Assembly: GCA_027448945.1 (NCBI GenBank)
Contig: DAIDMQ010000020.1
Location: forward strand, 1-64,000
DNA length: 64,000 nt
Direction of reading: 5' to 3'
Origin: Gallionellaceae bacterium
GTDB lineage: Bacteria > Pseudomonadota > Gammaproteobacteria > Burkholderiales > Gallionellaceae
Of the stretch, positions 18,860 through 27,320 are shown piece by piece. Position numbers and translations under genes: made by a program. The notes under the pieces were generated by a model that was not told the DNA's origin, made no database searches, and was given only the letters and a program-made list of their open reading frames with translations. The first letter of the stretch is position 1. Each line of letters opens with the position of its first letter.

Positions 18860-19497
18860 GTATCGATATCAATGCTATTGCCCAAGCTTTGAATACTTCA
18901 AAGCGTAGCGCTGAACGCCGTGCAAATAAAGAGGCTTGGGCTTTCAAAGAAGAAAGTGTACGTGGCGGCAAGAAGCGCATGTATGCGCTGGCTAGCCTGC
19001 CCAAAGCTATTCGTGATGCCATCCTGACGCATAAGGTCAGCAATCTTCCTCCTGCCGGGGTTTCGACCATTTCCCCGGCTTCTAGTGCTGGGCCTACAAG
19101 CCCAGCACCTTTTTATTCCGTTGCAACGCTCGATATCGATCATTGCACAAGCCGCCAGCGCGAAGAGAGCGCTGCGCGTCACACCATCCTGCGCAAGCTG
19201 GACGAATTGCAGCAAGCATCAGGATCTAGCCGTGAAGTAGCGATGAATACGATGTTAACGATGGCGCGCGCCGGTACGCTGGCAGCCTATAAGGCGCAAC
19301 TGACTGCAGCCGCAAAGGTGGTGGAGTTCAACGAACACGCCAAGCCGGGCACCGAAAAGACCAACACGGTCGAGTTTTCTGCACCCGCAGGCTTTACGGT
19401 GGATAGCGAGCGTCTGGCGCAACACAACAAGGCGTTGGCTTATGCCAGCGAACACAAAGTCAGCTACGCCGAAGCATTGGCCGCAGCAGGCGAATGA
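18856..19497 (+). CDS. Chimeric remnant: MuA-type transposase N-terminus joined to a probable late head-protease C-terminus
   Basis: Residues 1-60 resemble the MuA-type end-binding domain (LNTSKRSAERRANKEAW, then GGKKRMYALASLPKAIRDAIL). Residues about 90-140 look like the following transposase linker (TSRQREESAARHTILRKLDEL). The DDE catalytic core that should follow is absent. From about residue 145 the protein changes character and ends in SAPAGFTVDSERLAQHNKAL...YAEALAAAG, which resembles the C-terminus of Mu-like protease/scaffold (I) proteins. The frame is kept across the junction, giving 213 residues. AGGAG 8 bases upstream supports the start. It cannot transpose DNA but could still bind the element ends. 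The late-gene assignment is from memory of the family and less certain than the transposase part. Confidence 0.65.
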   Translation: MSIDINAIAQALNTSKRSAERRANKEAWAFKEESVRGGKKRMYALASLPKAIRDAILTHKVSNLPPAGVSTISPASSAGPTSPAPFYSVATLDIDHCTSRQREESAARHTILRKLDELQQASGSSREVAMNTMLTMARAGTLAAYKAQLTAAAKVVEFNEHAKPGTEKTNTVEFSAPAGFTVDSERLAQHNKALAYASEHKVSYAEALAAAGE

Positions 19498-19538
19498 TCT
19501 GAATAGGTCGCTCATTTTTAATTTATCAGGAGAACACG

Positions 19539-19631
19539 ATGCGTAACGGAATCAGTTTATTGGCACTTACCCGCGCCATTCCCGCCAGCGTTGATGCTTT
19601 CATCGCCGAACTTCCCCCGCTTACATGGTGA
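19539..19631 (+). pseudogene. 30-codon phage gene remnant
   Basis: A short frame (MRNGISLLALTRAIP...) with a good ribosome-binding site (AGGAGA, 5-6 bases upstream) ends in a stop just where methylase-like sequence begins. It looks like the 5' end of a phage gene cut by a second deletion. I cannot assign the parent gene. Confidence 0.5.
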
Positions 19632-19654
19632 CGATGATTTTGATGGATAGATGA

Positions 19655-20188
19655 AAATGGGCGCTTACGAGCCGCGAGATATATAAGTGGCTGCAAATCA
19701 CCCCAGAAGAGACACTGACAGATATCCAGCGCGCAGCTCGCTTCTATTACCTACAAAAACTAGCCTTTGGTGGCAAGGTAGATGGCCAGACCTTCGGTAC
19801 TGCAACGACTACAGCTCCGCGCTTTAATCTTTTGCGTCTGGAAGAGGATCTGAGTCAGGCGCATTTGCGTTTGTCTCGTACCTATATAGAGCACCTAGAT
19901 TGGCAAGCTTGTATCTCCAAGTATGATCGCTCTCATACTTTGTTCTATTGCGACCCACCATACTGGGGTACAGAAGGGTACGGTGTAGATTTTAACCTAG
20001 ACCAATATGCCCGCATGGCAGAGCTGGCGAAGACGATTAAAGGGAAGATGGTTATCAGCGTAAACGATATCCCTGAGATGAGAGAAGCGTTCTCCGGCTT
20101 AACGATGGCCAGCCTGCCGATAACCTATACTTTGGGTGGAGGTGATAAGGGGGTAAAGTCAGCCGAGCTAGTGATCCGAAACTGGTAA
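19655..20188 (+). pseudogene. D12-class DNA adenine methylase, 5'-truncated
   Basis: The frame 19655-20188 encodes the C-terminal part of a D12-class (Dam-like) adenine methyltransferase: KWALTSREIYKWL, DIQRAARFYYLQKLAFGGKV, the catalytic DPPYWGTEGYG motif and KMVISVNDIPEMR. The N-terminal AdoMet-binding region (FxGxG, about 80 residues) is missing; an in-frame TGA at 19652-19654 closes the frame upstream. The first in-frame ATG downstream (19832) would keep DPPY but not the AdoMet site. It is probably inactive. Phages of this type often carry such a gene near the right end. Confidence 0.8.
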
Positions 20189-20195
20189 TAAATCA

Positions 20196-20240
20196 GGGAG
20201 GGGTTAACTTATAGTTACAACCCCTCCCGTTTGCCTCTCT
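20196..20240 (+). terminator. Hairpin after the methylase remnant
   Basis: GGGAGGGGTT (20196-20205) pairs perfectly with AACCCCTCCC (20219-20228) across a 13-base loop. A T-rich stretch lies 7-15 bases further on. It is a plausible terminator near the right end of the element. Confidence 0.55.
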
Positions 20241-20264
20241 TTTAACGATTTTGGTAAATAAAAC

Positions 20265-20313
20265 CAGTGCCAATAAGATTGCAAATCAGTGCCAAAAGCG
20301 ACGCGCGCTTACA
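20265..20313 (+). repeat. Right end with two tandem transposase-binding sites
   Basis: Two sites starting CAGTGCCAA occur at 20265 and 20287, spaced exactly 22 bases, like the abutting R1-R2 sites of Mu. They are inverted relative to the left-end sites. The element probably ends at the CA of 20312-20313. Confidence 0.6.
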
Positions 20314-20400
20314 ACAGCCGTCAATAAATAAAATCTCGACTTATACAGGGAACGCTCGATAATCAACCGTAACACTTTGGAGGAAGAAAATGTTGCGATG

Positions 20401-20434
20401 GAAAAAGAAAAAGCCCTGCATTGCTGCAAGGCTT
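20401..20434 (-). terminator. Terminator of tRNA-Asn
   Basis: On the minus strand AAGCCTTGCA and TGCAGGGCTT pair (one wobble) across a 4-base loop, followed by a T-rich tract (20410-20401). It starts 9 bases after the tRNA 3' end. Confidence 0.75.
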
Positions 20435-20442
20435 ATCTTATC

Positions 20443-20518
20443 TGGCTCCCCGACCTGGATTCGAACCAGGGACCTGCGGATTAACAGTCCGTCGCTCTAC
20501 CGGCTGAGCTATCAGGGA
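20443..20518 (-). tRNA. tRNA-Asn (GTT)
   Basis: A 76-base cloverleaf with encoded CCA. The 5' end TCCCTGA pairs with TCGGGGA with wobble, the anticodon loop CTGTTAA gives GTT, and the T-arm holds GGTTCGAATCC. The right end of the Mu-like element is 130 bases away, so the tRNA itself is not the insertion site. Confidence 0.95.
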
Positions 20519-20532
20519 ATTAAGAGGTGCGC

Positions 20533-20561
20533 ATCATAGTGATATCGCCCCTTTAGGTCAA
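20533..20561 (-). promoter_or_regulatory. Sigma70 promoter of tRNA-Asn
   Basis: On the minus strand TTGACC (20561-20556) and TATGAT (20538-20533) are separated by 17 bases. The predicted start lies about 8 bases before the mature tRNA. Confidence 0.8.
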
Positions 20562-20882
20562 CATGAAATTCATAAATTTTTAATTATTTTTTTGTATGCC
20601 CATGTGAAAACTTCTTTGTGGGAGAAATGGCTTAAAAATCCCTAATGTTTTTGAGTCTCGTTGGAAGACAATTTTAAGATTGCCTAGATACTCGTAGTCG
20701 TTAAAGTCGTATGGCGAAAATTGCGAGATAGGCTATGATTAGCAAACGCTAAAAAACCTGATTGCGAATGCCTGCCAGAAGAAACGTCGGAAAGACACTT
20801 TGGATTTGGGTGCATTTAAAATTTGCGTGTAAATAATAACAACTCTGCAACTTATACAAAAAACTCTTCATCAGATAAAAAT
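20562..20882. other. Intergenic region before the TolA-AsmA gene
   Basis: AT-rich spacer of about 320 bases between the tRNA-Asn promoter and the next gene. I see no gene, no repeat and no convincing promoter. An in-frame TTG at 20823 would extend the following gene by 20 residues. Confidence 0.5.
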
Positions 20883-23800
20883 ATGGATACCAAAACGATC
20901 TTTGTATTGACCGAAAAAGGACAAGAAGAAGTCAGTCATAAGACTTCATTGTTATACGGCGATATCAAACGTGCCCTTTCTATGGTGGATGGTGTATCGA
21001 CGTTTACAGAGATCAGTAAACGGGCAGCGCCCAGTTTACGTAGCATTTTGGCTGAATTGATTAGAGAGCTCGTCACTGGCGGGTTTATAGAAGATAAGGC
21101 ACGAGCCGGATTCTCAGCCAAAATTGTAGTGCCCCCCAAAGTTGCCCCTCCCACAGCCAAGCAAGAGACAACCAGTGAGAGTGAACTGGACTTCACTACC
21201 ATCATGCGTGCACCAAGTGCTGATGCATTACGTGCTGAGGCGGCCAAGATACACGCTGCCCAAAAGTCCAAACAGGAAGAAGAGGCTGCAGCTAAGCTCA
21301 AAGCTGAACAAGAAGCCAAGCTCAAGGCTGAGCAAGAAGCGAAGCTCAAGGCTGAACAAGAAGCCAAGCTCAAAGCAGAGCAAGAAGCCAAGCTCAAGGC
21401 AGAACAAGAAGCCAAGCTCAAGGCAGAACAAGAAGCGAAGCTCAAAGCAGAGCAAGAAGCCAAGCTCAAGGCAGAACAAGAAGCGAAGCTCAAAGCAGAG
21501 CAAGAAGCCAAGCTTAAGGCAGAACAAGAAGCGAAGCTCAAGGCAGAACAAGAAGCGAAGCTCAAGGCAGAACAAGAAGCGAAGCTCAAGGCAGAGCAAG
21601 AAGCGAAGCTCAAGGCAGAGCAAGAAGCGAAGCGTAAGGCAGAGCAAGAAGCGAAGCGTAAGGCTGAAGAGGAAGCTAGGGTTAGAGCAGAGAAGGAAGA
21701 AGCAGATCGTAAAGCACGCGCTCAGGCAGAGTTTGATCGCTTAAAAGCTGAGCAGGAAGCAGAGGCAGCGCGTAAGGAGGCTGAGGCTGCAAAGAAAAAG
21801 GCAGAAGAAGAGGCGCAGGCGCGGGCTGCGGCTGAGCGTAAGGCACTCGAGGCGGCTGAATCTGCCAAGCAACAGGCAGAGCGTTTGGCTGCAGAAGCTA
21901 AAGCAGAAGCCGAGCGTATCAAGAAGGAAGCAGAACAGGCCAAAGCCGAAGCCGAGCGTGTTAAACGTGAGGCGGAGGAGTCTGCTCGCAAGGCCAAAGA
22001 AGAGGCTGAAGCGAGTCGCTTAAAGGCAGAGCAGGAAGCGGCTCGTGCGCGCGATGAGTTGGAAGCAGTTCTGGTCAAAGCTGAACAGGAAAACAAAGCC
22101 AGACAGGAAGCGGAAGCTGGGCGTATCGCTGCTGAGGCTGCTGCTGCCGAGGCACGTAAATTGGCAGAGAAAATTTCGGCTCAGGAACGCGAAGCGTTGG
22201 AGCGGGCTTTGGAGCATAAAGCAGCGCAAGAGCGAGAAGAAGAACTCAAGCGTGCCAAGCAGCATGCACTGGCTGCTGCAAGCACTCAAATTCGTGACAC
22301 GCCTTACGACACCAGTAAGCCTCCTGAATCTGCGCCGGTCATCAAGCTGGATGATTTTGATTTATCAGCTCTGGAAGTCAAACCTATGGTTGCGGCGGTC
22401 AGTGCTGAAATAGCACAAGCCGCTCAGGAGCAGCCCAAGGGGCCGAGTGCTGAAGAGATTAAGGCCAAAGAGAAGGAAGCTAAAGAACACGCAAAGCAGG
22501 CTGAGGCTGCAAGGTTGGAAGAGGAAGCTTCCGCTAAGAAGTTGGCGGATACTCAGGCCAAAGCCTGGGCCGAGGCGGAATTGCGCGCGGCAGAAGCGGC
22601 AAAAGCACATGCCGCTCAAGCTGCTCAGCAAGCGGTGCACTCTGCGGAACTTAAGAAACAAACTGCAAGTAAATTAAAGTCAGCCACTAAGCGTAAACCG
22701 CTACCGTGGGGTGGTATATCAGTAGGCTTGTTGTTACTTGCTGTATTGTCACTCTTCATTATTCCTATGGCATTGCCGACTCAGGAATACGCAGCCAAAT
22801 TGGAGAAGCAGTTGTCTGACGAATTGCACCAACCCGTGCACGTTGGAAAATTTTCCGTACGCATTCTGCCCACACCCCGTATAGATTTGGGTGAAATATA
22901 CATCGGTGAAATCAAGCAGATCAAGGCACAGCAGGCGATTATTAGCATAGGATTTGGCTCATTGTTTGGTGATATACGAAATATTCAAGAGTTGCAATTG
23001 GAAGGTGCCGAATTGAATGGCAGCGGACTTTTGGAAGTGCCGGGATGGCTGCAAAGTCTTGCTTCAGACAAACAGCATCCTATTGCGCGAATTACTTTCA
23101 TAGGTGGAAAGCTAAACGGTGATGCTGTTCAATTTAATGATATGGACGGCTCGGTTAATTTTGATGCACAGGGTAAATTTGCCAGCAGTGAAATCCGCGC
23201 CAACAGTGGCAAGTTTATTTTGAACATAAAAGCTGCTCCGGATGGAAAGCTGGAGACAGTGTTTAATCTGCACAATTCAGCCTTGCCTTTATTGCCCAAT
23301 TGGAACTTCGAGGATATGACCGCCAATGGTGTATTAACGAGTGATGGTTTGGTTGTGAGCGATTTCGATGCGCGTATCTCGGGGGGCATTCTTCAGGGCA
23401 CGGCTCGTCTGGATTGGCAAAATGGATGGAGTGCACAAGGTAATTTGAATGCTAAGACCATGACCTTGTCGTCAATTAGCAAGCTGCTGGAAGGTGATAT
23501 GGATGGCGAGGGAAGATTCAAGATGCAGGCGGAAACATTGGGTAAGCTCACAGACAGTAGCGCATTTGATGGCACTATGGTGGTTAAGAAAGGTGTCATT
23601 AGCGGCGTCAATATCATAGAGACAGCCAGACTGCACAGCAAAGAGAATATACCAGGCGGACGATCACACTTCGATAAAATGGATGGTGCTTTGAGTTATA
23701 GCAATGGTGTTTATCACTTCAAATCGCTGAAGATCGAAAGCAGTGTGTTGAACGCGACGGGTAATGTTGATATCGCCAAACAGCAATTATCTGGCAGGAT

Positions 23801-23891
23801 GACAGCACGTCTGTCTATCGATGGTGTCAGTAATGTAGACCTGCAAGTAGGCGGTGCAACGGACAATCCGACGCTGCGAGCCACACGTTAA
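20883..23891 (+). CDS. Large membrane protein: N-terminal helical domain, TolA-like coiled coil, AsmA-like C-terminus
   Basis: I do not know a named orthologue for this 1002-residue architecture. Residues 1-75 form a helical, possibly winged-helix module (TKTIFVLTEKGQEEV ... LIRELVTGGFIED). Residues about 120-600 are an Ala/Glu/Lys/Gln-rich coiled coil, including 14 exact KLKAEQEA octads and two variants. One membrane segment follows at about 610-630 (GGISVGLLLLAVLSLFIIP). The last 370 residues look like an AsmA-family beta-rich periplasmic domain (LHQPVHVGKFSVRILPTPRIDLGEI, then repeated LQLEGAEL/GNVDIA strands). The topology would be coiled coil in the cytoplasm and AsmA domain in the periplasm. 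AsmA relatives act in envelope lipid handling. The start is uncertain because no clear ribosome-binding site precedes the ATG. Confidence 0.75.
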   Translation: MDTKTIFVLTEKGQEEVSHKTSLLYGDIKRALSMVDGVSTFTEISKRAAPSLRSILAELIRELVTGGFIEDKARAGFSAKIVVPPKVAPPTAKQETTSESELDFTTIMRAPSADALRAEAAKIHAAQKSKQEEEAAAKLKAEQEAKLKAEQEAKLKAEQEAKLKAEQEAKLKAEQEAKLKAEQEAKLKAEQEAKLKAEQEAKLKAEQEAKLKAEQEAKLKAEQEAKLKAEQEAKLKAEQEAKLKAEQEAKRKAEQEAKRKAEEEARVRAEKEEADRKARAQAEFDRLKAEQEAEAARKEAEAAKKKAEEEAQARAAAERKALEAAESAKQQAERLAAEAKAEAERIKKEAEQAKAEAERVKREAEESARKAKEEAEASRLKAEQEAARARDELEAVLVKAEQENKARQEAEAGRIAAEAAAAEARKLAEKISAQEREALERALEHKAAQEREEELKRAKQHALAAASTQIRDTPYDTSKPPESAPVIKLDDFDLSALEVKPMVAAVSAEIAQAAQEQPKGPSAEEIKAKEKEAKEHAKQAEAARLEEEASAKKLADTQAKAWAEAELRAAEAAKAHAAQAAQQAVHSAELKKQTASKLKSATKRKPLPWGGISVGLLLLAVLSLFIIPMALPTQEYAAKLEKQLSDELHQPVHVGKFSVRILPTPRIDLGEIYIGEIKQIKAQQAIISIGFGSLFGDIRNIQELQLEGAELNGSGLLEVPGWLQSLASDKQHPIARITFIGGKLNGDAVQFNDMDGSVNFDAQGKFASSEIRANSGKFILNIKAAPDGKLETVFNLHNSALPLLPNWNFEDMTANGVLTSDGLVVSDFDARISGGILQGTARLDWQNGWSAQGNLNAKTMTLSSISKLLEGDMDGEGRFKMQAETLGKLTDSSAFDGTMVVKKGVISGVNIIETARLHSKENIPGGRSHFDKMDGALSYSNGVYHFKSLKIESSVLNATGNVDIAKQQLSGRMTARLSIDGVSNVDLQVGGATDNPTLRATR
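21294..21677 (+). repeat. Sixteen tandem 24-bp coding repeats
   Basis: Each unit encodes KLKAEQEA (14 units), then KRKAEQEA and KRKAEEEA. Units differ only at a few silent sites (gcc/gcg, gca/gct, caa/gaa context), so the array has expanded recently or is homogenised by recombination. Whole-unit changes keep the frame and lengthen or shorten the coiled coil by 8 residues. Confidence 0.95.
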
Positions 23892-23906
23892 GTTGTCATA
23901 GACGAT

Positions 23907-23940
23907 AAAAAAGCATGGCTGTTACCAGCCATGCTTTTTT
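23907..23940. terminator. Bidirectional terminator
   Basis: A perfect 15-bp stem (23907-23921 with 23926-23940) with a TTAC loop is flanked by six A and six T. It lies between the convergent AsmA-like gene and the aminotransferase gene and can serve both. Confidence 0.92.
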
Positions 23941-23958
23941 ATGCCTACAGCTTATTGA

Positions 23959-25152
23959 TTACGCCATAGCCTTGGCCAGACGCGCCAAAGCTTGCTGCAA
24001 GTTTTCCATCGAGGTTGCAAAGGATAAGCGGATATAACCTTCACTACCAAAAGCGGAACCTGGCACTACGGCCACGCCTGCTTCCACAAGCAGGTATTCG
24101 GACAGGGCGATGTCGGTCGCAGCAGAGATGGTCCCGCGTTTATGTAATTTGGCGATCACAGCACGTACATCGGGGAAGGCATAGAATGCGCCGCCCGCCA
24201 TGATGCATTTCACACCTTCGATAGCGTTCAGTGCATTGACCACAAACACATGACGTTCACGAAATGCCTTGATCATTGGAGCCAGGCAATTCTGATCACC
24301 GTTTAATGCCGCCTCGGCAGCAACTTGGGAGATTGAAGTTGGATTGGAGGTGCTTTGCGATTGCACGTTCTCCATCGCGGTGATGATATTTTCCGGACCT
24401 GCTGCATAGCCGATGCGCCAGCCTGTCATGGCATAAGCCTTGGACACGCCGTTAAGCACCATCGTGCGGTCATATAAATCAGGACAGGCATTCAGGATGT
24501 TGGCGAACTTGCCATCGACCAGCGCGATGTGTTCATACATATCGTCGGTCGCGATGAGGATGTTGGGATGTTTGCGCAACACCACACCCAAAGCCTTCAG
24601 GTCTTCCAGTGTGTAGACCGCGCCGGAAGGGTTGCTTGGACTATTGATCACGACCATCTTGGTGCGAGGCGTGATCGCTGCTGCCAGTTGTGCCGGTGTC
24701 AGTTTGAACCCCTGTGCGATGTCAGCCTCGACAATGACAGGCTTGCCTTCCGCGATGATGACGATGTCCGGATAAGACACCCAGTAAGGGGCCGTGATGA
24801 TGACTTCGTCGCCAGGATTGATGATCGCGAGCGCCAGATTGAAGAAACTCTGTTTACCACCGCAGGACACCAAGATCTGCTTGGCTGTGTAGTCCAGACC
24901 GTTGTCGCGCTTGAACTTTGCGATTACCGCCTGCTTCAGCGAGGGGGTGCCACCGACTGCGGTGTACTTGGTGAAACCCTTGTTGATGGCGGCGATGGCG
25001 GCATCTTTGATGTGTTGCGGGGTATCGAAATCCGGTTCGCCGGTACCCAGGCCGATGATATCTTTACCTTCTGCCTTCAGTTTGGCCGCGCGCGCGGTCA
25101 CGGCAAGAGTAGGGGAGGGCTTGATGGCTTGTACACGTTTGGACAGTTCCAA
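23959..25152 (-). CDS. aspC: Aspartate aminotransferase (class I, Igamma type)
   Basis: PLP enzyme interconverting aspartate/2-oxoglutarate and oxaloacetate/glutamate. The 397-residue protein has GTGEPDFDTP, the NSPSNPSG motif, the PLP lysine Lys238 in NGVSKAYAMTGWRIGYAAG, and the C-terminal SFATSMENL arginine-containing RLSFA. The start is TTG: the family N-terminus (xLSKRVQAIKPSPTLAV) begins exactly there, and AAGGA lies upstream. Some relatives also accept prephenate or aromatic acids. It is divergent from uvrB with 76 bases between. Confidence 0.92.
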   Translation of the reverse strand: MELSKRVQAIKPSPTLAVTARAAKLKAEGKDIIGLGTGEPDFDTPQHIKDAAIAAINKGFTKYTAVGGTPSLKQAVIAKFKRDNGLDYTAKQILVSCGGKQSFFNLALAIINPGDEVIITAPYWVSYPDIVIIAEGKPVIVEADIAQGFKLTPAQLAAAITPRTKMVVINSPSNPSGAVYTLEDLKALGVVLRKHPNILIATDDMYEHIALVDGKFANILNACPDLYDRTMVLNGVSKAYAMTGWRIGYAAGPENIITAMENVQSQSTSNPTSISQVAAEAALNGDQNCLAPMIKAFRERHVFVVNALNAIEGVKCIMAGGAFYAFPDVRAVIAKLHKRGTISAATDIALSEYLLVEAGVAVVPGSAFGSEGYIRLSFATSMENLQQALARLAKAMA

Positions 25153-25228
25153 GATGGTTTCCTTAGGGTCGGTTGGGTGGTGCTGGCGTGGTAAAATCCA
25201 CGGCTAAAATTCGCTGCCGATTATACCC

Positions 25229-27250
25229 GTGATTAAAACCTTCCCCAATAGTCCTTACCGCCTGCATCAGCCCTTTGAACCGGCTGGTGACCAACCTGCG
25301 GCCATTGCTCAATTGGTGGAAGGATTAGAGGACGGCTTATCGTTTCAGACCTTGCTGGGCGTGACGGGTTCGGGTAAGACCTACACCATGGCCAACGTTA
25401 TCGCACAGACTGGCAGGCCAGCCATGGTGATGGCGCCGAATAAGACTTTGGCCGCTCAGTTGTATGCCGAGATGCGCGAGTTTTTCCCGGAGAATGCGGT
25501 CGAGTACTTTGTGTCTTACTACGATTACTACCAGCCCGAGGCATACGTGCCCTCGCGTGACGTTTATATCGAGAAGGATTCCAGTATCAATGAGCAGATT
25601 GAGCAGATGCGGCTCTCCGCGACTAAGGCGATGTTGGAGCGCGAAGACTGCATCATTGTGGCGACGGTTTCAGCTATCTACGGTATTGGTGATCCGGTCG
25701 ATTATCACGGCATGATCCTGCACTTGCGCCATAACGAAAAGATGCATCAGCGTGATGTCATCAAGCGTCTGATCGAGATGCAGTATGAGCGTAACGATAT
25801 TGACTTTTCGCGCGGTAAATTTCGCGTGCGTGGCGATGTCATTGATGTGTATCCCGCCGAAAGTAATGAGTTGGCGCTACGCATCACTTTGTTTGATGAC
25901 GAAGTTGAAACGCTGGCTTTGTTCGATCCACTCACGGGACACATCCTGCAAAAAGTACCCCGCTATACCGTTTACCCCTCAAGTCATTACGTGACGCCGC
26001 GTAGCACGGTGTTGAGTGCGATAGAGACCATTAAAGTCGAGTTGGCGGAACGCATCGCCCACTATCAGCGTGAAAATAAACTGGTAGAGGCGCAGCGCAT
26101 TGAGCAGCGTACTCGCCACGATTTGGAGATGCTTAACGAGATCGGCTTCTGCAAGGGTATCGAAAACTATTCTCGTCATTTGTCGGGCAGACCGGAAGGC
26201 GCCGCGCCGCCCACTTTGATCGACTATTTGCCGCCCAATGCCCTGATGTTCTTGGACGAAAGTCATGTGATGATTCCGCAGGTAGGCGGCATGTACAAAG
26301 GTGACCGTGCACGTAAAGAAAACTTGGTGAACTACGGTTTCCGTCTTCCGTCTGCTATGGATAACCGGCCATTACGTTTCGATGAGTTCGAGAAGATGAT
26401 GCGCCAAAGCGTGTTCATCTCTGCCACGCCTGCCGCTTATGAAGCAGAACACTCGGGGCAGGTGGTTGAACAAGTAGTGCGTCCGACTGGCTTGGTAGAC
26501 CCCGTCATAGAAGTGCGCCCCGCGATCAATCAGGTGGACGACCTGATGTCCGAAATCAATTTGCGCATCAAGGCGGGTGAGCGTGTGCTGGTCACCACGC
26601 TGACGAAACGCATGTCCGAAGACCTCACCGATTACTTATCCGAACACGGCATCAAGGTGCGCTATTTGCATTCGGACATCGAGACAGTGGAGCGCGTGGA
26701 GATCATCCGCGACTTGCGTTTGGGTATGTTCGATGTGCTGATAGGCATCAACTTATTGCGTGAAGGTTTGGACATCCCGGAGGTGTCATTGGTGGCGATA
26801 TTGGATGCGGACAAGGAAGGTTTCTTACGTTCGGAGCGTTCCTTGATACAGACCATAGGCCGTGCTGCCCGTCACATCAATGGTAAAGCGATGTTGTATG
26901 CCGACAAGATCACCAACTCGATGCGCCGCGCCATCGACGAGACTGACCGCCGCCGCACCAAGCAACTTGCGCATAACGCCGCGCACGGCATTACGCCGCA
27001 AGGCGTGCAAAAGCGCATTAAAGACATCATCGACGGGGTGTATCAGATTGATGATGAGCGCAGCCAACTAAAAACGGCACAGACCCAAGCCAAGTATCTG
27101 GCGATGAGCGCGAAAGAAGTTTCCAAAGAAGTCACGCGACTTGAAAAAGAAATGCTGCAAGCCGCCAAAAATCTGGAATTCGAGAAAGCCGCCGATTTGC
27201 GCGACCAGTTGAAAAAGCTGCGCGAAAATGTGCTGCTATCGCCACTTTAA
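25229..27250 (+). CDS. uvrB: Excinuclease ABC subunit B
   Basis: Damage-verification helicase of nucleotide excision repair. The 673 residues contain the P-loop GVTGSGKT (44-51), the beta-hairpin region [16 protein letters not shown], the helicase motifs [10 protein letters not shown] and [13 protein letters not shown], and a C-terminal UVR motif ([20 protein letters not shown]) that binds UvrC. The start is GTG; it gives the normal UvrB N-terminus, but I see no strong ribosome-binding site. No LexA box is obvious in the short upstream region. Confidence 0.97.
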   Translation: MIKTFPNSPYRLHQPFEPAGDQPAAIAQLVEGLEDGLSFQTLLGVTGSGKTYTMANVIAQTGRPAMVMAPNKTLAAQLYAEMREFFPENAVEYFVSYYDYYQPEAYVPSRDVYIEKDSSINEQIEQMRLSATKAMLEREDCIIVATVSAIYGIGDPVDYHGMILHLRHNEKMHQRDVIKRLIEMQYERNDIDFSRGKFRVRGDVIDVYPAESNELALRITLFDDEVETLALFDPLTGHILQKVPRYTVYPSSHYVTPRSTVLSAIETIKVELAERIAHYQRENKLVEAQRIEQRTRHDLEMLNEIGFCKGIENYSRHLSGRPEGAAPPTLIDYLPPNALMFLDESHVMIPQVGGMYKGDRARKENLVNYGFRLPSAMDNRPLRFDEFEKMMRQSVFISATPAAYEAEHSGQVVEQVVRPTGLVDPVIEVRPAINQVDDLMSEINLRIKAGERVLVTTLTKRMSEDLTDYLSEHGIKVRYLHSDIETVERVEIIRDLRLGMFDVLIGINLLREGLDIPEVSLVAILDADKEGFLRSERSLIQTIGRAARHINGKAMLYADKITNSMRRAIDETDRRRTKQLAHNAAHGITPQGVQKRIKDIIDGVYQIDDERSQLKTAQTQAKYLAMSAKEVSKEVTRLEKEMLQAAKNLEFEKAADLRDQLKKLRENVLLSPL

Positions 27251-27320
27251 TTATTTGCGCTGATTGTGCTGCAGGGCGACGGGCGGATCGCACGCATCGG
27301 TTCGCGGATAGTTTTTGTTC

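Larger units (their letters stand above)
16877..20313 (+). mobile_element. Collapsed Mu-like transposable prophage (about 3.4 kb)
   Basis: The left end (16877, starting TGTGAGGGTGC) and right end (20313, reverse strand starting TGTAAGCGCGC) match at 16 of 24 positions, and both have TTGGCA exactly at positions 19-24. The flanks ACAG (16873-16876) and ACAG (20314-20317) form a 4-base direct repeat. Inside, the gene order follows Mu: a leftward repressor near the left end, then rightward ner and transposase A. Most of the phage is gone. What remains is repressor, operators, Ner-like gene, an unknown early gene, a transposase head joined to a probable late-gene tail, a short remnant and a truncated D12 methylase. 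End assignment is by eye; a mutated 5-base duplication is also possible. Confidence 0.8.

Noticed and set aside
20443..20518. tRNA-Asn as the attachment site of the prophage
   Set aside because: The element has Mu-like ends that stop 130 bases away, no integrase gene, and no duplicated tRNA 3' end at the left border.
20936..21613. 225-codon minus-strand frame rich in Ser, Ala, Leu and Cys
   Set aside because: It is the exact antisense of the 24-bp repeat array; the periodic composition keeps all frames open. It has no family features and no initiation signals.
21294..21677. Possible CRISPR array
   Set aside because: The repeats are contiguous 24-bp coding units with no spacers, and no cas genes are near.
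24529..25194. 221-codon plus-strand frame opposite the aminotransferase
   Set aside because: Antisense shadow of a well-conserved gene, with no recognisable domain.
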